From Arthrobacter antibioticus (lineage in GTDB: Bacteria; Actinomycetota; Actinomycetes; Actinomycetales; Micrococcaceae), in contig NZ_JASISQ010000003.1 in assembly GCF_030063205.1 (NCBI RefSeq), positions 337,109 to 401,108 of the forward strand: a stretch of 64,000 nucleotides of DNA, given 5' to 3'. Positions 18,636-27,453 of the stretch are shown piece by piece (within the stretch, counting starts at the first letter, position 1; each line of letters starts with the position of its first letter). The translations under genes were made by a program, and so were the position numbers. The notes beneath the pieces are model-generated. The model saw nothing but the letters and a program-made list of their open reading frames with translations. It had not been told where the DNA came from and did no database searches.

Positions 18636-20090
18636 ATGAACACCCTGATTATCCCCGCGATGCTTCGTGCAGCGGACACGCCTGACATTAAACCAGCAGC
18701 CGAACTAGGAACCCCTCTGCTGCTCACCATCGCAGCAGCAGGAGTTATTCTGCTGCTGATCCTGATTGTACGTTTTAAGATTCACGCCTTCGTGGCGTTG
18801 CTAGCAGTCAGCATTGCAGTGGCCGTAGCGGCCCAGATCCCCCTGCAAGACATCTTCACCGTGGTATCCGCCGGCGTTGGCGGAACAATGGGTAAAGTTG
18901 CCTTGCTGATAGCACTTGGCGCCATTTTAGGACGGATGATCGAAGTTTCCGGCGGAGTCCAGTCCCTGGCTGACCACTTCACAGCAAAACTTGGTCCCAC
19001 ACGAGTTGCCATTGCATTGACAATTGTGGGCTTCCTTGTGGCTGTTCCGGTCTTCTTTGAGGTCGGTGTCATTGTATTGGTGCCGGTGGTTTACGCTTTC
19101 GCTAAGATCGCCGGGGTACACCCCGTCAAGTTCGGTCTACCCATGGCCGGAATCATGTTGGCGATACATGTGGCTGTCCCGCCACACCCCGGCATCGTGG
19201 CTGGCGCCGGAGTTCTCGGTGCAGACGTGGGGCTGATCATGATCATTTCCCTGCTGATCTGCATCCCGCTGGGGTTTCTTTCCTACGGTGTTAGTGCCCT
19301 GCTGAATCGCAGAAGTTATGAACTGCTCCCGGCAGTGAAGAAGATAGTCGAGGAATTTGGCAGTCCCGAAACCCTCATCACTTCACATAAAGGCGGGATC
19401 GCACCCCCGCGTCCACGCCTAATCATCTCCTTGGTGGCCGCCCCAATTGTCCTGATTTTATTGGGCACAGTGGGCACCCTGACGATCCCGAAGGAATCGT
19501 TTTGGTATGGTTTCTGCGCCTTCATTGGCAACCCGTTCTTCGCTCTCTTGGTAGCCGTGGGCCTCTCGTTCTTCACTTTGGCAGTACGTCGCGGTTGGTC
19601 CTTGCAAGAAACCAGCAACGTCTTTGAAGAGTCCCTGCCACCCATCGCATCAATCTTGATGATTGTTGCCGGTGGAGGGATTTTCGGCACCGTTCTGCAG
19701 GTCAGTGGAATTGGTGCTGCACTCTCCAAAACTTTAGATGGTTGGGGCTTGCCCATCCTGCTCCTGGGCTTCCTTATTTCCTTGATCCTGCGAGCCGCCC
19801 AGGGCTCAGCCACGGTAGCAATCGTCACCACAACTGGGCTGCTTTCATCCGCCATTTTGGCTGGGGGCTATACTCCGGCACAGATTGCAGTCATTACCAT
19901 CGCCATCGGATTTGGTGCCCTTGGGCTCTCCCACGTGACCGATGCCGGTTTCTGGGTAGTTGTGCGATATTACGGCTTAACAGTGGCTGACGGATTAAAA
20001 ACCTGGACGGTGCTCACAACCATTTTGGGTGTGGCGGGGTTCCTCTTGACATTTGTGGCATGGATTCTAGTTGGAGGATTGAGTACATAA
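18636..20090 (+). CDS. GntP-family permease (sugar acid importer)
   Basis: Gluconate:H+ symporter family membrane protein of 484 aa with about 12-14 helices. Typical GntP segments are RMIEVSGGVQSLA, TVGFLVAVPVFFEVGVI (with V-for-I exchanges) and AVPPHPGIVAGAGVLGAD. By operon position it imports the tetronate handled by the flanking kinase and dehydrogenase. AAGGAG lies 12 nt before the ATG. Its stop overlaps the next start by one base (TAATG), implying coupled translation. Confidence 0.88.
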   Translation: MNTLIIPAMLRAADTPDIKPAAELGTPLLLTIAAAGVILLLILIVRFKIHAFVALLAVSIAVAVAAQIPLQDIFTVVSAGVGGTMGKVALLIALGAILGRMIEVSGGVQSLADHFTAKLGPTRVAIALTIVGFLVAVPVFFEVGVIVLVPVVYAFAKIAGVHPVKFGLPMAGIMLAIHVAVPPHPGIVAGAGVLGADVGLIMIISLLICIPLGFLSYGVSALLNRRSYELLPAVKKIVEEFGSPETLITSHKGGIAPPRPRLIISLVAAPIVLILLGTVGTLTIPKESFWYGFCAFIGNPFFALLVAVGLSFFTLAVRRGWSLQETSNVFEESLPPIASILMIVAGGGIFGTVLQVSGIGAALSKTLDGWGLPILLLGFLISLILRAAQGSATVAIVTTTGLLSSAILAGGYTPAQIAVITIAIGFGALGLSHVTDAGFWVVVRYYGLTVADGLKTWTVLTTILGVAGFLLTFVAWILVGGLST

Positions 20091-20941
20091 TGAGAGCTCG
20101 TTTGGATGATCTGGTGAACAGTGCCTTGGCGGAAAAAGCGGCGGTACCGGCGTTTACCTGCTACGACTTCACCACCGCACTGGCAGTGGTTGAAGAGGCG
20201 GAAGCCAAGGGCCGTGGTGTGATCCTTCTGGTTGCACCTAAAACAGCTGCGGCTCGCTCAGGTCTGCGGCTGATTGCTGCCCTGCGCGGTCTTGCCGATG
20301 CAGCCACCGTGCCGGTGGTAGTGCAACTTGACCATGCAACCAGTATCGAAGCCATCACAACGGGACTTGCGGCCGGGGCAGATTCAGTACTGGCGGACGG
20401 ATCGGCCCTCGATTTCGAAGAGAACATTGAGTTTGTTGCAGCTGTGCGTTCCTCATTCGCAGATCCAACGATCGTGGTGGAGGCCGAGCTCGGCGGGCTT
20501 GCAGGAAACGAAGACCAGGCGTTCGCTCTGGAAGCCGCCGGACTGACAGACGCCACGCAAGTGGCCGATTTTATAGCCCGTTCAGGAGCCCAGCTACTCG
20601 CTGTGGCTGTGGGCAACGTCCATGGAAAATACGCTGGCGAGCCACTCTTGCACTGGGACCTCCTGGATCAGATATCCGCCCAGTCAGCAGTGCCTCTTGT
20701 CCTGCACGGCGCCTCCGGCATTCCGGCGGAGGACTTGGCCAAAGCCCCCGCGGCACGGATAGGCAAAGTAAATTTTAATACTGAACTGCGTACCGGAGTC
20801 CTGCGGATGCTTGAGTTGGAAACCACGGCGCACCGGATGGCCGGTGAAAATCTAGTAGACCTGTTGGAGCTGTGGAGGGAGTCGGTCCGAAATTTCACGG
20901 ACGGCGCGCTCAAAATGCTTCAGGCTGAACCCAAGGGATAG
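20090..20941 (+). CDS. Class II fructose/tagatose-bisphosphate aldolase family protein
   Basis: Zinc-dependent class II aldolase fold, 283 aa. All key positions known from KbaY/FbaA enzymes are present: catalytic Asp and zinc His in VQLDHATS, Glu in VEAELGGLAG, zinc His in GNVHGKY and LHGASG. The start overlaps the permease stop (TAATG) with GGAGG 13 nt upstream. As the fourth gene of a tetronate operon it should act on the phosphorylated product, perhaps producing DHAP. Known L-threonate pathways use an unrelated AraD-like decarboxylase (OtnC) at this step, and no such gene is present. The true substrate is therefore open. Confidence 0.82.
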   Translation: MRARLDDLVNSALAEKAAVPAFTCYDFTTALAVVEEAEAKGRGVILLVAPKTAAARSGLRLIAALRGLADAATVPVVVQLDHATSIEAITTGLAAGADSVLADGSALDFEENIEFVAAVRSSFADPTIVVEAELGGLAGNEDQAFALEAAGLTDATQVADFIARSGAQLLAVAVGNVHGKYAGEPLLHWDLLDQISAQSAVPLVLHGASGIPAEDLAKAPAARIGKVNFNTELRTGVLRMLELETTAHRMAGENLVDLLELWRESVRNFTDGALKMLQAEPKG

Positions 20942-20989
20942 ATTGCCTGGCTTTCACGCCGAGGAGCCCTTGCGCGAAGAAACTACCCC

Positions 20990-21784
20990 TCAGTGCTGTT
21001 GTAACGTGAGGGCTTCATCCAAGATTGCCCCGAAGTTCACGGGATCGTGGACAAACCTTCCCAGAAACAGACCAGAGACATGGTTCAGCTGCGGCAGCAG
21101 GCCGGGTTTGGCGGAACCACCATAAACTATGGGCAGATCGGAGAGCCCATGCTCGGCCAAGAGTGCGCGCACGCCCTGAATAACGCCGGAGATATACCCC
21201 GGTGCCGCAGGCTCTGCGGCACCGATCGCCCAGACTGGTTCATAAGCGATGAACAATGACCGTGCGTCCAGCCAGTTACCTGCAACAGCCGCGAGAATCT
21301 GCTCATACACAAACAGTGCCGCCTTCTCAGGCGTTGAATTCTCGCTTTCTCCAACGCACAACAACGGTTTAAGTCCTGCCGCTAGGGCCGCCGCGACCTT
21401 GCGCGATACAACGTGATTGTCCTCCGCAAAATGTTTGCGGCGTTCGGCGTGACCTATTTCAACGAAATCAACTCCGAGCTCTGCGAGCATTGACGGCGCC
21501 ACCTCTCCGGTCCAAGGCCCGTCGGCCCAGCCACAATTTTGGGCGCCAAGGAGCAAAGCGGTTCCAGCAATGATCTCCTGCGCCTTGGCCAACACCGGAA
21601 AAGATGGGATGACAAAGGGGATAACCCGCCCGGCCGTAAGGCCGGGTCGGGCTTCCACTTCATGACGCAGCGCCCGCAGCCAGCACAAACTGCTCTGGTA
21701 GCCCATATACATTTTGGTGCTTGCGCCAATGTATATGGCCGGGCTTTGCAGATGTGGGCCGATAGTACTGGTGGGATGCGTCAT
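20990..21784 (-). CDS. Triosephosphate-isomerase-family protein, probable L-erythrulose-1-phosphate isomerase
   Basis: TIM fold of about 264 aa with the catalytic set Lys in ASTKMYMG, His in EIGHAERR and Glu in AYEPVWAIG. The usual NWK/NGK near the N-terminus is replaced by STK. Variants of this kind, placed with DAK and RpiB genes, are found in EryH/LerI proteins that isomerise L-erythrulose 1-phosphate. It is the last gene of the minus-strand operon. The start is ambiguous: ATG at 21784 (GAAG upstream) or an in-frame GTG at 21805. Housekeeping triosephosphate isomerase is the alternative, but the context makes that unlikely. Confidence 0.8.
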   Translation of the reverse strand: MTHPTSTIGPHLQSPAIYIGASTKMYMGYQSSLCWLRALRHEVEARPGLTAGRVIPFVIPSFPVLAKAQEIIAGTALLLGAQNCGWADGPWTGEVAPSMLAELGVDFVEIGHAERRKHFAEDNHVVSRKVAAALAAGLKPLLCVGESENSTPEKAALFVYEQILAAVAGNWLDARSLFIAYEPVWAIGAAEPAAPGYISGVIQGVRALLAEHGLSDLPIVYGGSAKPGLLPQLNHVSGLFLGRFVHDPVNFGAILDEALTLQQH

Positions 21785-21821
21785 GAGTTCTTCACTTTCA
21801 TTCACTTCGTAAAGCCGGTGT

Positions 21822-23171
21822 TTACTTCTCGAGTAGATCGTCGGCCTTATTCTTGAATCGGCGGGTGCCCCACATCATCAAGGCAGCCACAAACGGCAGC
21901 ACACCCAATGCCATGATGCCCATGGCTCCGGACTCGGAAGCAAACGTTTCATTGACGCTTGTGCGCAGGATTGGGGCAACGAATCCGCCCAGGTTACCCA
22001 ATGAGTTGATCAGACCAATACCTGCTGCTGCCGCGGTTCCGGTGAGGAACGCAGTTGGGTAGGACCATGCGATGGGTCCAATGGATAGGAAGCTGCACAC
22101 CGCCAGGGTAATGAAGATGATGCCCAGAGCAGGAAGGCTGTTGGCACCTGCCCATGCCGACCCAAAGATACACAAACCGGTGGAGACGAACAACCAAGTC
22201 CCCAGGACACGGCGCCGAATAACAGTAGTGGCGTAGCGGCCAATAATGATGCAAGCGAACATCCCGAAGAACCACGGGACAGCGGCCAGCAAGCCCACCG
22301 TCATACCAACTTTTTGCCCGGTCAGTTGTGCCACCTGCTGTGGCAGGTAGAAAGTAACACCGTATACGGCGATCTGGAGGCAGAAGTATATGGCTGTGAA
22401 GTACCAGACACGGCCATTGGCTAGTGCTGCGGCCACTCCCGAGGGGCCTGACTCTTTCTTAATGGTGTCCTCTTGGCGCATCGCCGCCGTCAGCGCATCC
22501 TTCTCATCCTGCTGGAGCCACTTAGCTTTTTGTGGTCCGTCAATAAGCAGGAAGAAGGCAAAGACTCCGGCAACAACGGCCAGCATTCCTTCTACGAAGA
22601 ACATGACTTGCCAGCCGTGGACTCCGGGGACAGAGTCACCAATGTTTATCAGCCAACCAGATAGTGGAGAGCCAATAACCTGCGAGAAAGGCTGCGCCAA
22701 GTAGAAGATAGCGAACATCTTCACCCTGTGCTTGTTCGGAAACCACTCCGCCAGGAACATGATAACTCCGGGGAACAGCCCGGCTTCCGTGACACCGAGC
22801 AGAAAACGCAAGGCGATAAAGGAAGAATCACCTTGAACAAACATGAAGCATGCTGACACTATGCCCCACGTGATGGCGATCCGGGCCAGCCATATTTTTG
22901 CCCCGACTTTTTTCATCATCAAGTTGCTGGGGATCTCAAAGATCGCATAGCCGATGAAGAAGATACCAGCACCAAGTGCGTATGCTCCTGCGGAGATACC
23001 CCGGTCTGCCTCTAACGCTGCTTCAGCGAACCCCACATTGGTGCGGTCAAGAAAAGCGACGACGTAAAGGATGACAAGCATCGGCATGAGCCGAACGGTC
23101 GCCTTTGATATTGCTGATTTTAGTGCTGGACTCTCCAGCAGTTCCTTGCTTGCCTTGATTTCAGCAGCCAT
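21822..23171 (-). CDS. MFS transporter, anion:cation symporter type
   Basis: Major facilitator of 449 aa and 12 helices, close to the ACS family (galactonate, tartrate, phthalate carriers). Visible marks are YVVAFLDRTNVGFAE after helix 1, the motif EIPSNLMMKKVGAKIWLARI and GVTEAGLFPGVIMFLAEWFP. GAGGAG precedes the start by 7 nt. It is the second importer in the C4 supercluster and probably carries the polyol or acid used by the minus-strand operon. ACS members usually take organic anions, which hints at an acid. Confidence 0.87.
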   Translation of the reverse strand: MAAEIKASKELLESPALKSAISKATVRLMPMLVILYVVAFLDRTNVGFAEAALEADRGISAGAYALGAGIFFIGYAIFEIPSNLMMKKVGAKIWLARIAITWGIVSACFMFVQGDSSFIALRFLLGVTEAGLFPGVIMFLAEWFPNKHRVKMFAIFYLAQPFSQVIGSPLSGWLINIGDSVPGVHGWQVMFFVEGMLAVVAGVFAFFLLIDGPQKAKWLQQDEKDALTAAMRQEDTIKKESGPSGVAAALANGRVWYFTAIYFCLQIAVYGVTFYLPQQVAQLTGQKVGMTVGLLAAVPWFFGMFACIIIGRYATTVIRRRVLGTWLFVSTGLCIFGSAWAGANSLPALGIIFITLAVCSFLSIGPIAWSYPTAFLTGTAAAAGIGLINSLGNLGGFVAPILRTSVNETFASESGAMGIMALGVLPFVAALMMWGTRRFKNKADDLLEK

Positions 23172-23243
23172 AAATAACTCCTCATTGAGTATGAACTTTG
23201 CAAAAAAATTAACGGATTGGTTCTTGGTGCAACGGTGATGTTT

Positions 23244-23351
23244 TTATCGAGGGTAGGTCATCAGCAGAATGGCAAGTCCGCAAACCACGATGCCGACAAC
23301 GAGGTAGAGTTTGCGCGCAGTGCTCCAATTAGTGGAGTTATTGGTATTCAT
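23244..23351 (-). CDS. 35-aa single-span membrane peptide in the C4 operon
   Basis: A short frame with AAGGA 4-5 nt before its ATG encodes MNTNNSTNWSTARKLYLVVG followed by a hydrophobic stretch IVVCGLAILLMTYPR. This is a polar N-terminus, one membrane helix and a basic end. It begins 7 nt after the SDR stop and ends 72 bp before the MFS start, so it is co-transcribed with both. The ribosome site, tight spacing and complete helix argue that it is translated. It may be an accessory subunit or regulator of the MFS transporter (inference from position only). Confidence 0.65.
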   Translation of the reverse strand: MNTNNSTNWSTARKLYLVVGIVVCGLAILLMTYPR

Positions 23352-23358
23352 GTTTTCC

Positions 23359-24138
23359 TTAATGCATGTACAGCCCGCCATCCACATTCAGCGTCTGACC
23401 GGAGATGTACCCCGTGTCCTCGCTGATCAAAAAGTGGATAGCTGCGGCAATGTCCCTGGTGGTACCCACACGGTTGACGACAAGATCCTTGACCATTTCA
23501 TCTTTACGGTTCTGGGATAGTGTCCCGCCCATGATGTCGGTGTCTATAGGCCCGGGTGAGATGGCGTTGACGGTGATGTTGTAAGGGCCAAGTTCCCGCG
23601 CAGTTGCCCGGGTGAGGCCAATAACGCCGGCCTTGGCCACCGAATACGCTGTTTTCGAGAATGTTCCTCCACCGCGCTGAGCAGATACTGAGGAAATGTT
23701 CACAATGCGCCCGATGCGGTTTTTGACCATGGACTCTGCCACACGGCGGGTGGCGTAGTGGACCCCATTGAGGTTAATATTCAAAACCCGATTCCATTCT
23801 TCGGGCTCCACTTCCAAGTAGCCGATCGGTGAGCTGACGCCGGCCACGTTTGCTAGCGCTACGATCTGGGGCAGCTCTTCTTCCATCTGGTCAATGGCGC
23901 TACGAACTGACGACTCGTCACCGATATTGGCTCCGACTCCATGGGCTTTGACCCCAAATTCTGCTGTGATACTTGCCGCGACCGCTTTGCATGCCGCATC
24001 ATCAAGGTCTATGACACCGATGCTCCAGCCACGCTCAGCGAGGTAGTTCACTGTGGCCCGTCCAATCCCGCGCTCTGAGACGGCACCCGTGACAATTACG
24101 GTGCGTTCCGTCGGAAAAATTACAGGGTTTTCAGTCAT
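23359..24138 (-). CDS. SDR-family polyol/sugar-acid dehydrogenase
   Basis: Classical SDR of 259 aa: the cofactor motif reads TGAVSERGIG (a two-residue insertion in TGxxxGIG), LANVAG replaces NNAG, catalytic Ser is in NISSVSA, YSVAKAG holds Tyr/Lys, and the end is TLNVDGGLYMH. An Asp after beta 2 (VIDLDD) indicates NAD preference. AGGAGAAGC precedes the ATG. In the operon it is the best candidate for oxidising a tetritol (threitol or erythritol) or a related C4 compound to the ketose, as DthD does in Mycobacterium smegmatis. Confidence 0.82.
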   Translation of the reverse strand: MTENPVIFPTERTVIVTGAVSERGIGRATVNYLAERGWSIGVIDLDDAACKAVAASITAEFGVKAHGVGANIGDESSVRSAIDQMEEELPQIVALANVAGVSSPIGYLEVEPEEWNRVLNINLNGVHYATRRVAESMVKNRIGRIVNISSVSAQRGGGTFSKTAYSVAKAGVIGLTRATARELGPYNITVNAISPGPIDTDIMGGTLSQNRKDEMVKDLVVNRVGTTRDIAAAIHFLISEDTGYISGQTLNVDGGLYMH

Positions 24139-24173
24139 TGCTTCTCCTAGTGTGTTTTAGAACTAAGTATTGA

Positions 24174-25151
24174 TTAATTGATGGGTGCCGGGCCAAGGTC
24201 GTCAAGAAGCTGTGCCATGGCCACATATGCCTTGTTGCGGTATGCGATAAGTTCTCCCGTTCGTTCTTGCGGCACGTTCAGGAATCCAGCGCCAGTTTTT
24301 GTGCCCAATTTTCCTGCTTCAACCAGGTCACGCAGGATCTTCGGTGTGGCAAATCGTTGCGGGAAGCTGGTTTGTAGAGATTTGTAACAGAAATCGTAGA
24401 CGTCCAGCCCAGCCATGTCAGCAATGGCAAACGGACCAAAGAACGGCAGGCGAAACCCAAACGTGGTGCGCACCAAAGTGTCCACATCATCCGCCGTCGC
24501 AATTCCCTGCTCTACTAGTTGCGCCGCTTCATGGAAAAGCGCGTACTGCAGCCGGTTCAGGACAAAGCCTGTAACATCCTTGACCACAGCAGTTTGCTTG
24601 CCAGTGGAGTGCACCATGTCCCGTGCGGCACCTACCGTTGCGCTGGATGTTTCAGCGTGCGGAATGATCTCAACACCAGGGATGAATGGTGACGGGTTTG
24701 AAAAGTGCACGCCCAGGAAACGTTCCGGGTTCAGGACAGCCACGGCCAAATCGGCAATCGAGATGGTGGAGGTGTTGGAACCAATGATTGCCTCAGGGCG
24801 CGCTGCTGCACTAATCCGTGCGAGAGATTCATGCTTGATGGAAAGCACTTCAGGGACAGCTTCTTCGATGAAAGCAGCCTGCGCAACGGCCTCTTCAATA
24901 GAGGCGGCCGCCCAGAGGTTTTTGCGAAGAAGGTCCGTGGAGCCTTCGGGAAACAGGCCGTCTTTTACAAACTGGTCTGATTCAACCAACAGACGCTCAT
25001 AATTTTTTACGGCTATTTCGCCCGAGACATCCGCCAAAGCCACGCGAGCTCCACCAAGTGCGAGAACTTGAGCGATTCCGCCGCCCATATAGCCGGAACC
25101 AACCACCGCGAACTGCAATTGCGTTTCCGAACCCACCTGGTTACTTCCCAT
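24174..25151 (-). CDS. 3-hydroxyacyl-CoA-dehydrogenase-family oxidoreductase (L-gulonate/lambda-crystallin-like)
   Basis: NAD-dependent dehydrogenase of 325 aa with the N-terminal Rossmann motif VVGSGYMGGGIAQV, then the HCDH catalytic region SNTSTISIADL and VHFSNPSPFIPGVEIIPH (catalytic His). The C-terminal dimer domain has GFVLNRLQYALFHEA and ends KTGAGFLNVPQ. Family members that are not CoA-dependent oxidise sugar acids such as L-gulonate. It starts 2 nt after the rpiB stop. In this operon a four-carbon hydroxy acid or polyol is the likely substrate, giving the cluster a third dehydrogenase. Confidence 0.8.
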   Translation of the reverse strand: MGSNQVGSETQLQFAVVGSGYMGGGIAQVLALGGARVALADVSGEIAVKNYERLLVESDQFVKDGLFPEGSTDLLRKNLWAAASIEEAVAQAAFIEEAVPEVLSIKHESLARISAAARPEAIIGSNTSTISIADLAVAVLNPERFLGVHFSNPSPFIPGVEIIPHAETSSATVGAARDMVHSTGKQTAVVKDVTGFVLNRLQYALFHEAAQLVEQGIATADDVDTLVRTTFGFRLPFFGPFAIADMAGLDVYDFCYKSLQTSFPQRFATPKILRDLVEAGKLGTKTGAGFLNVPQERTGELIAYRNKAYVAMAQLLDDLGPAPIN

Positions 25152-25153
25152 AA

Positions 25154-25648
25154 TCAGTCCGCCTTAGTGTAGGTAGGTTCGTAGGAGCAGATTGCGTCAA
25201 CCTTTTCAGCCGATGCCGATGACTCATCAAAGGTGTAAGCAAGCCATTCTGTGACGAGCTTCTTTGCCAGTTCAAGCCCGATAACTCGTTGACCCATAGT
25301 CAGAACCTGTGCGTTATTGCTCAGTACCGAGCGTTCCACAGAGTAGCTGTCGTGAGCTGTCACTGCCCTGATACCTGGCACCTTGTTAGCCGCAATAGCC
25401 ACACCCAAGCCCGTTCCGCAGATCAAGAGGGCACGGTCCGCTTCTCCGTCAGCTACCTTGCGAGCTGCGTCAACTGCAACGTGGGGGTATGCCCGGCAAT
25501 CATCAGGACCAACGCCAATATCCAGAACAGATTCAACCCTGGGGTCTTTCTCAAGCAGGGCCTTCAACGCGTTCTTGTATTCAACGCCTGCCCCATCATT
25601 TCCAACAACGACTCGAAATCCCTTTGTGCTATGGCTGGTCATGCTCAT
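25154..25648 (-). CDS. rpiB: RpiB/LacAB-family isomerase, probable D-erythrulose-4-phosphate isomerase
   Basis: Sugar-phosphate isomerase of 164 aa with the RpiB landmark [14 protein letters not shown] (catalytic Cys) and GNDGAG near the N-terminus. DerI/EryI proteins of this family convert D-erythrulose 4-phosphate to D-erythrose 4-phosphate in tetritol pathways, and the neighbouring DAK kinase and TIM-family isomerase match that pathway. The ATG overlaps the stop of the DAK gene by four bases (ATGA). Ribose-5-phosphate isomerase activity is the generic alternative. Confidence 0.85.
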   Translation of the reverse strand: MSMTSHSTKGFRVVVGNDGAGVEYKNALKALLEKDPRVESVLDIGVGPDDCRAYPHVAVDAARKVADGEADRALLICGTGLGVAIAANKVPGIRAVTAHDSYSVERSVLSNNAQVLTMGQRVIGLELAKKLVTEWLAYTFDESSASAEKVDAICSYEPTYTKAD

Positions 25649-27381
25649 ACCCCGCTTTCATTTGATGTGTTCAAAAGATGCTGGCCGAACCGCTCCACGA
25701 TGAGACCAAAAGAAACAGCCCCGGGATCGGGGTGTCCTAGGCTCTTTTCTGCCAACGGACGTGCTCGGCCCTTGAGCGGGCGAAGCCGGGCAGTTTCTTC
25801 AGCGGCTGTGCGAGAAACGCCGGCTGCTGTCTGGAATGCGTGCCCCAAAGTGGCGTCTCCAGCAAGCGCATCAAGGAATGAATCCCGGAATGGGACCAGG
25901 GCATCAACCATTGTTTTATCGCCTACTTCGGCTTTTCCAAGTTCCGTGATTGCGCTGGCAAACATCGTGACGGCCTCGCCGGCGTTTTGCTTGCAGTAGG
26001 TGTCCCTGTTGCCCAGCGCGGCGCCCGCGGCGATCACTGCTGTACCCCACAGTGCCCCGGAAGTACCCCCAGCCTTTTCGGACCAAGCTTCACCGGCTGC
26101 GGTCAGGACGGCACCGATGGACGCCCCGCCTTCTGTTGCCGCCATATTTTCCGCGGCTGCCGTTGCAGCCTCAACTCCACGGCGCATGCCGATCCCGTGG
26201 TCTCCGTCGCCAGCAATGGCGTCCAAAGCTCCCCATGCTTCTTCGTTCTGCACAACAACGTCTCGGATAGCTGAAACGACTGACACAGCAGCGCGGCCCA
26301 AAGCTGCAGCAGCCGGAGTTGGTGTTTCAACGCTGGCGCTCACATTCTCGGTGACCTCAACCATGTTCCGGCGTGCTCGTGGCACTGAGTTACCTTTGCG
26401 GTACGCCGGTGCGTCGGCGGGGGCATGCCAATACTGTTTAAGCTCCTCGTCCAGCCAGAGCAGTGTCAATGAGAGACCGGACATGTCCAGGCTGGTCACT
26501 AGTTCACCGCACTCTGGTTCAAAGATACTCAGCCCTGCTTCTTTCAGCAGGGTATTCACCTTGCCAAACAGTAAGAAAAGCTCGTCATACTTCACCGTGC
26601 CGAGGCCGTTGACGATGGCAACTACTTCGCTACCGGCATCATCCGGTTTGTCAGCGAGCAGTTTGGAGACCAACAACATTGCCAACTCGGACGCTGTGGG
26701 CATGGCATGCTCGGATATTCCGGGCTCACCATGAATGCCCAGGCCAAGAGCCATTTTTCCTGCTGGCACACGGAAGAGCGGCTCATCCGCACCTGGCAGG
26801 GTACAACCATCAAAGGCAACGCCAAGAGAACGCGTGCGGTAGTTAGTCTTGATTGCTAGGCGCTCAACTTCGTCAAGATTAAGTCCTGCTTCGGAAGCTG
26901 CACCTGCGATCTTGAAAACCGTCAAATCTCCGGCGATCCCGCGACGCTTTTCCAACTGGTCAAGAGGGGCGCTGGCGATGTCGTCAGTGACCACAACAGT
27001 CCGGGTTTGAATTCCTTCTGCATTGAGACGCACTTGAGCTTGACCGAAATGCAGAACATCTCCGGCGTAGTTGCCGTAGCTTAGTAGCACTCCCCCACCT
27101 GTATTGGAGGCTTTGGCAACGCGGTATACCTGACCGGCTGCGGGAGAGGCGAACATATTGCCACAGGCAGATCCTGCGGCCAGACCGGCTCCAACCAAAC
27201 CTGCGAATGCCGGGTAGTGCCCGGATCCACCGCCAACCACAAGGGCAACCTGTCCCTTGTTCATCTCCGTGGAACGGACCACGCCGCCATCCACTCGGGC
27301 AACATGCTGCTGGTTTGCGGCAACGAAACCTGCAAGGGCCTCATCGGCAAAATCAGCCGGGTTGTCGAATATCAGAGTCAT
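25645..27381 (-). CDS. Dihydroxyacetone/erythrulose kinase (DhaK-DhaL fusion)
   Basis: ATP-dependent ketose kinase of 578 aa. The N-terminal DhaK domain (about 1-330) has [17 protein letters not shown] and the segment GIHGEPG, whose His (217) corresponds to the one that binds the carbonyl of the substrate. The C-terminal DhaL domain has the Mg-ATP loop [13 protein letters not shown] and GGTSGALWG. Single-chain enzymes of this kind phosphorylate dihydroxyacetone; in M. smegmatis the paralogues LerK and DerK act on L- and D-erythrulose. With RpiB and a TIM-family isomerase adjacent, erythrulose is the better guess. AGAAGGAATT precedes the start. Confidence 0.88.
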   Translation of the reverse strand: MTLIFDNPADFADEALAGFVAANQQHVARVDGGVVRSTEMNKGQVALVVGGGSGHYPAFAGLVGAGLAAGSACGNMFASPAAGQVYRVAKASNTGGGVLLSYGNYAGDVLHFGQAQVRLNAEGIQTRTVVVTDDIASAPLDQLEKRRGIAGDLTVFKIAGAASEAGLNLDEVERLAIKTNYRTRSLGVAFDGCTLPGADEPLFRVPAGKMALGLGIHGEPGISEHAMPTASELAMLLVSKLLADKPDDAGSEVVAIVNGLGTVKYDELFLLFGKVNTLLKEAGLSIFEPECGELVTSLDMSGLSLTLLWLDEELKQYWHAPADAPAYRKGNSVPRARRNMVEVTENVSASVETPTPAAAALGRAAVSVVSAIRDVVVQNEEAWGALDAIAGDGDHGIGMRRGVEAATAAAENMAATEGGASIGAVLTAAGEAWSEKAGGTSGALWGTAVIAAGAALGNRDTYCKQNAGEAVTMFASAITELGKAEVGDKTMVDALVPFRDSFLDALAGDATLGHAFQTAAGVSRTAAEETARLRPLKGRARPLAEKSLGHPDPGAVSFGLIVERFGQHLLNTSNESGV

Positions 27382-27453
27382 AATTCCTTCTCGGATTCTT
27401 TGCGATTATTCATGGCACAGTTTGCTTTCTCAAGCAGTTGCTTGGTTGCTTTC

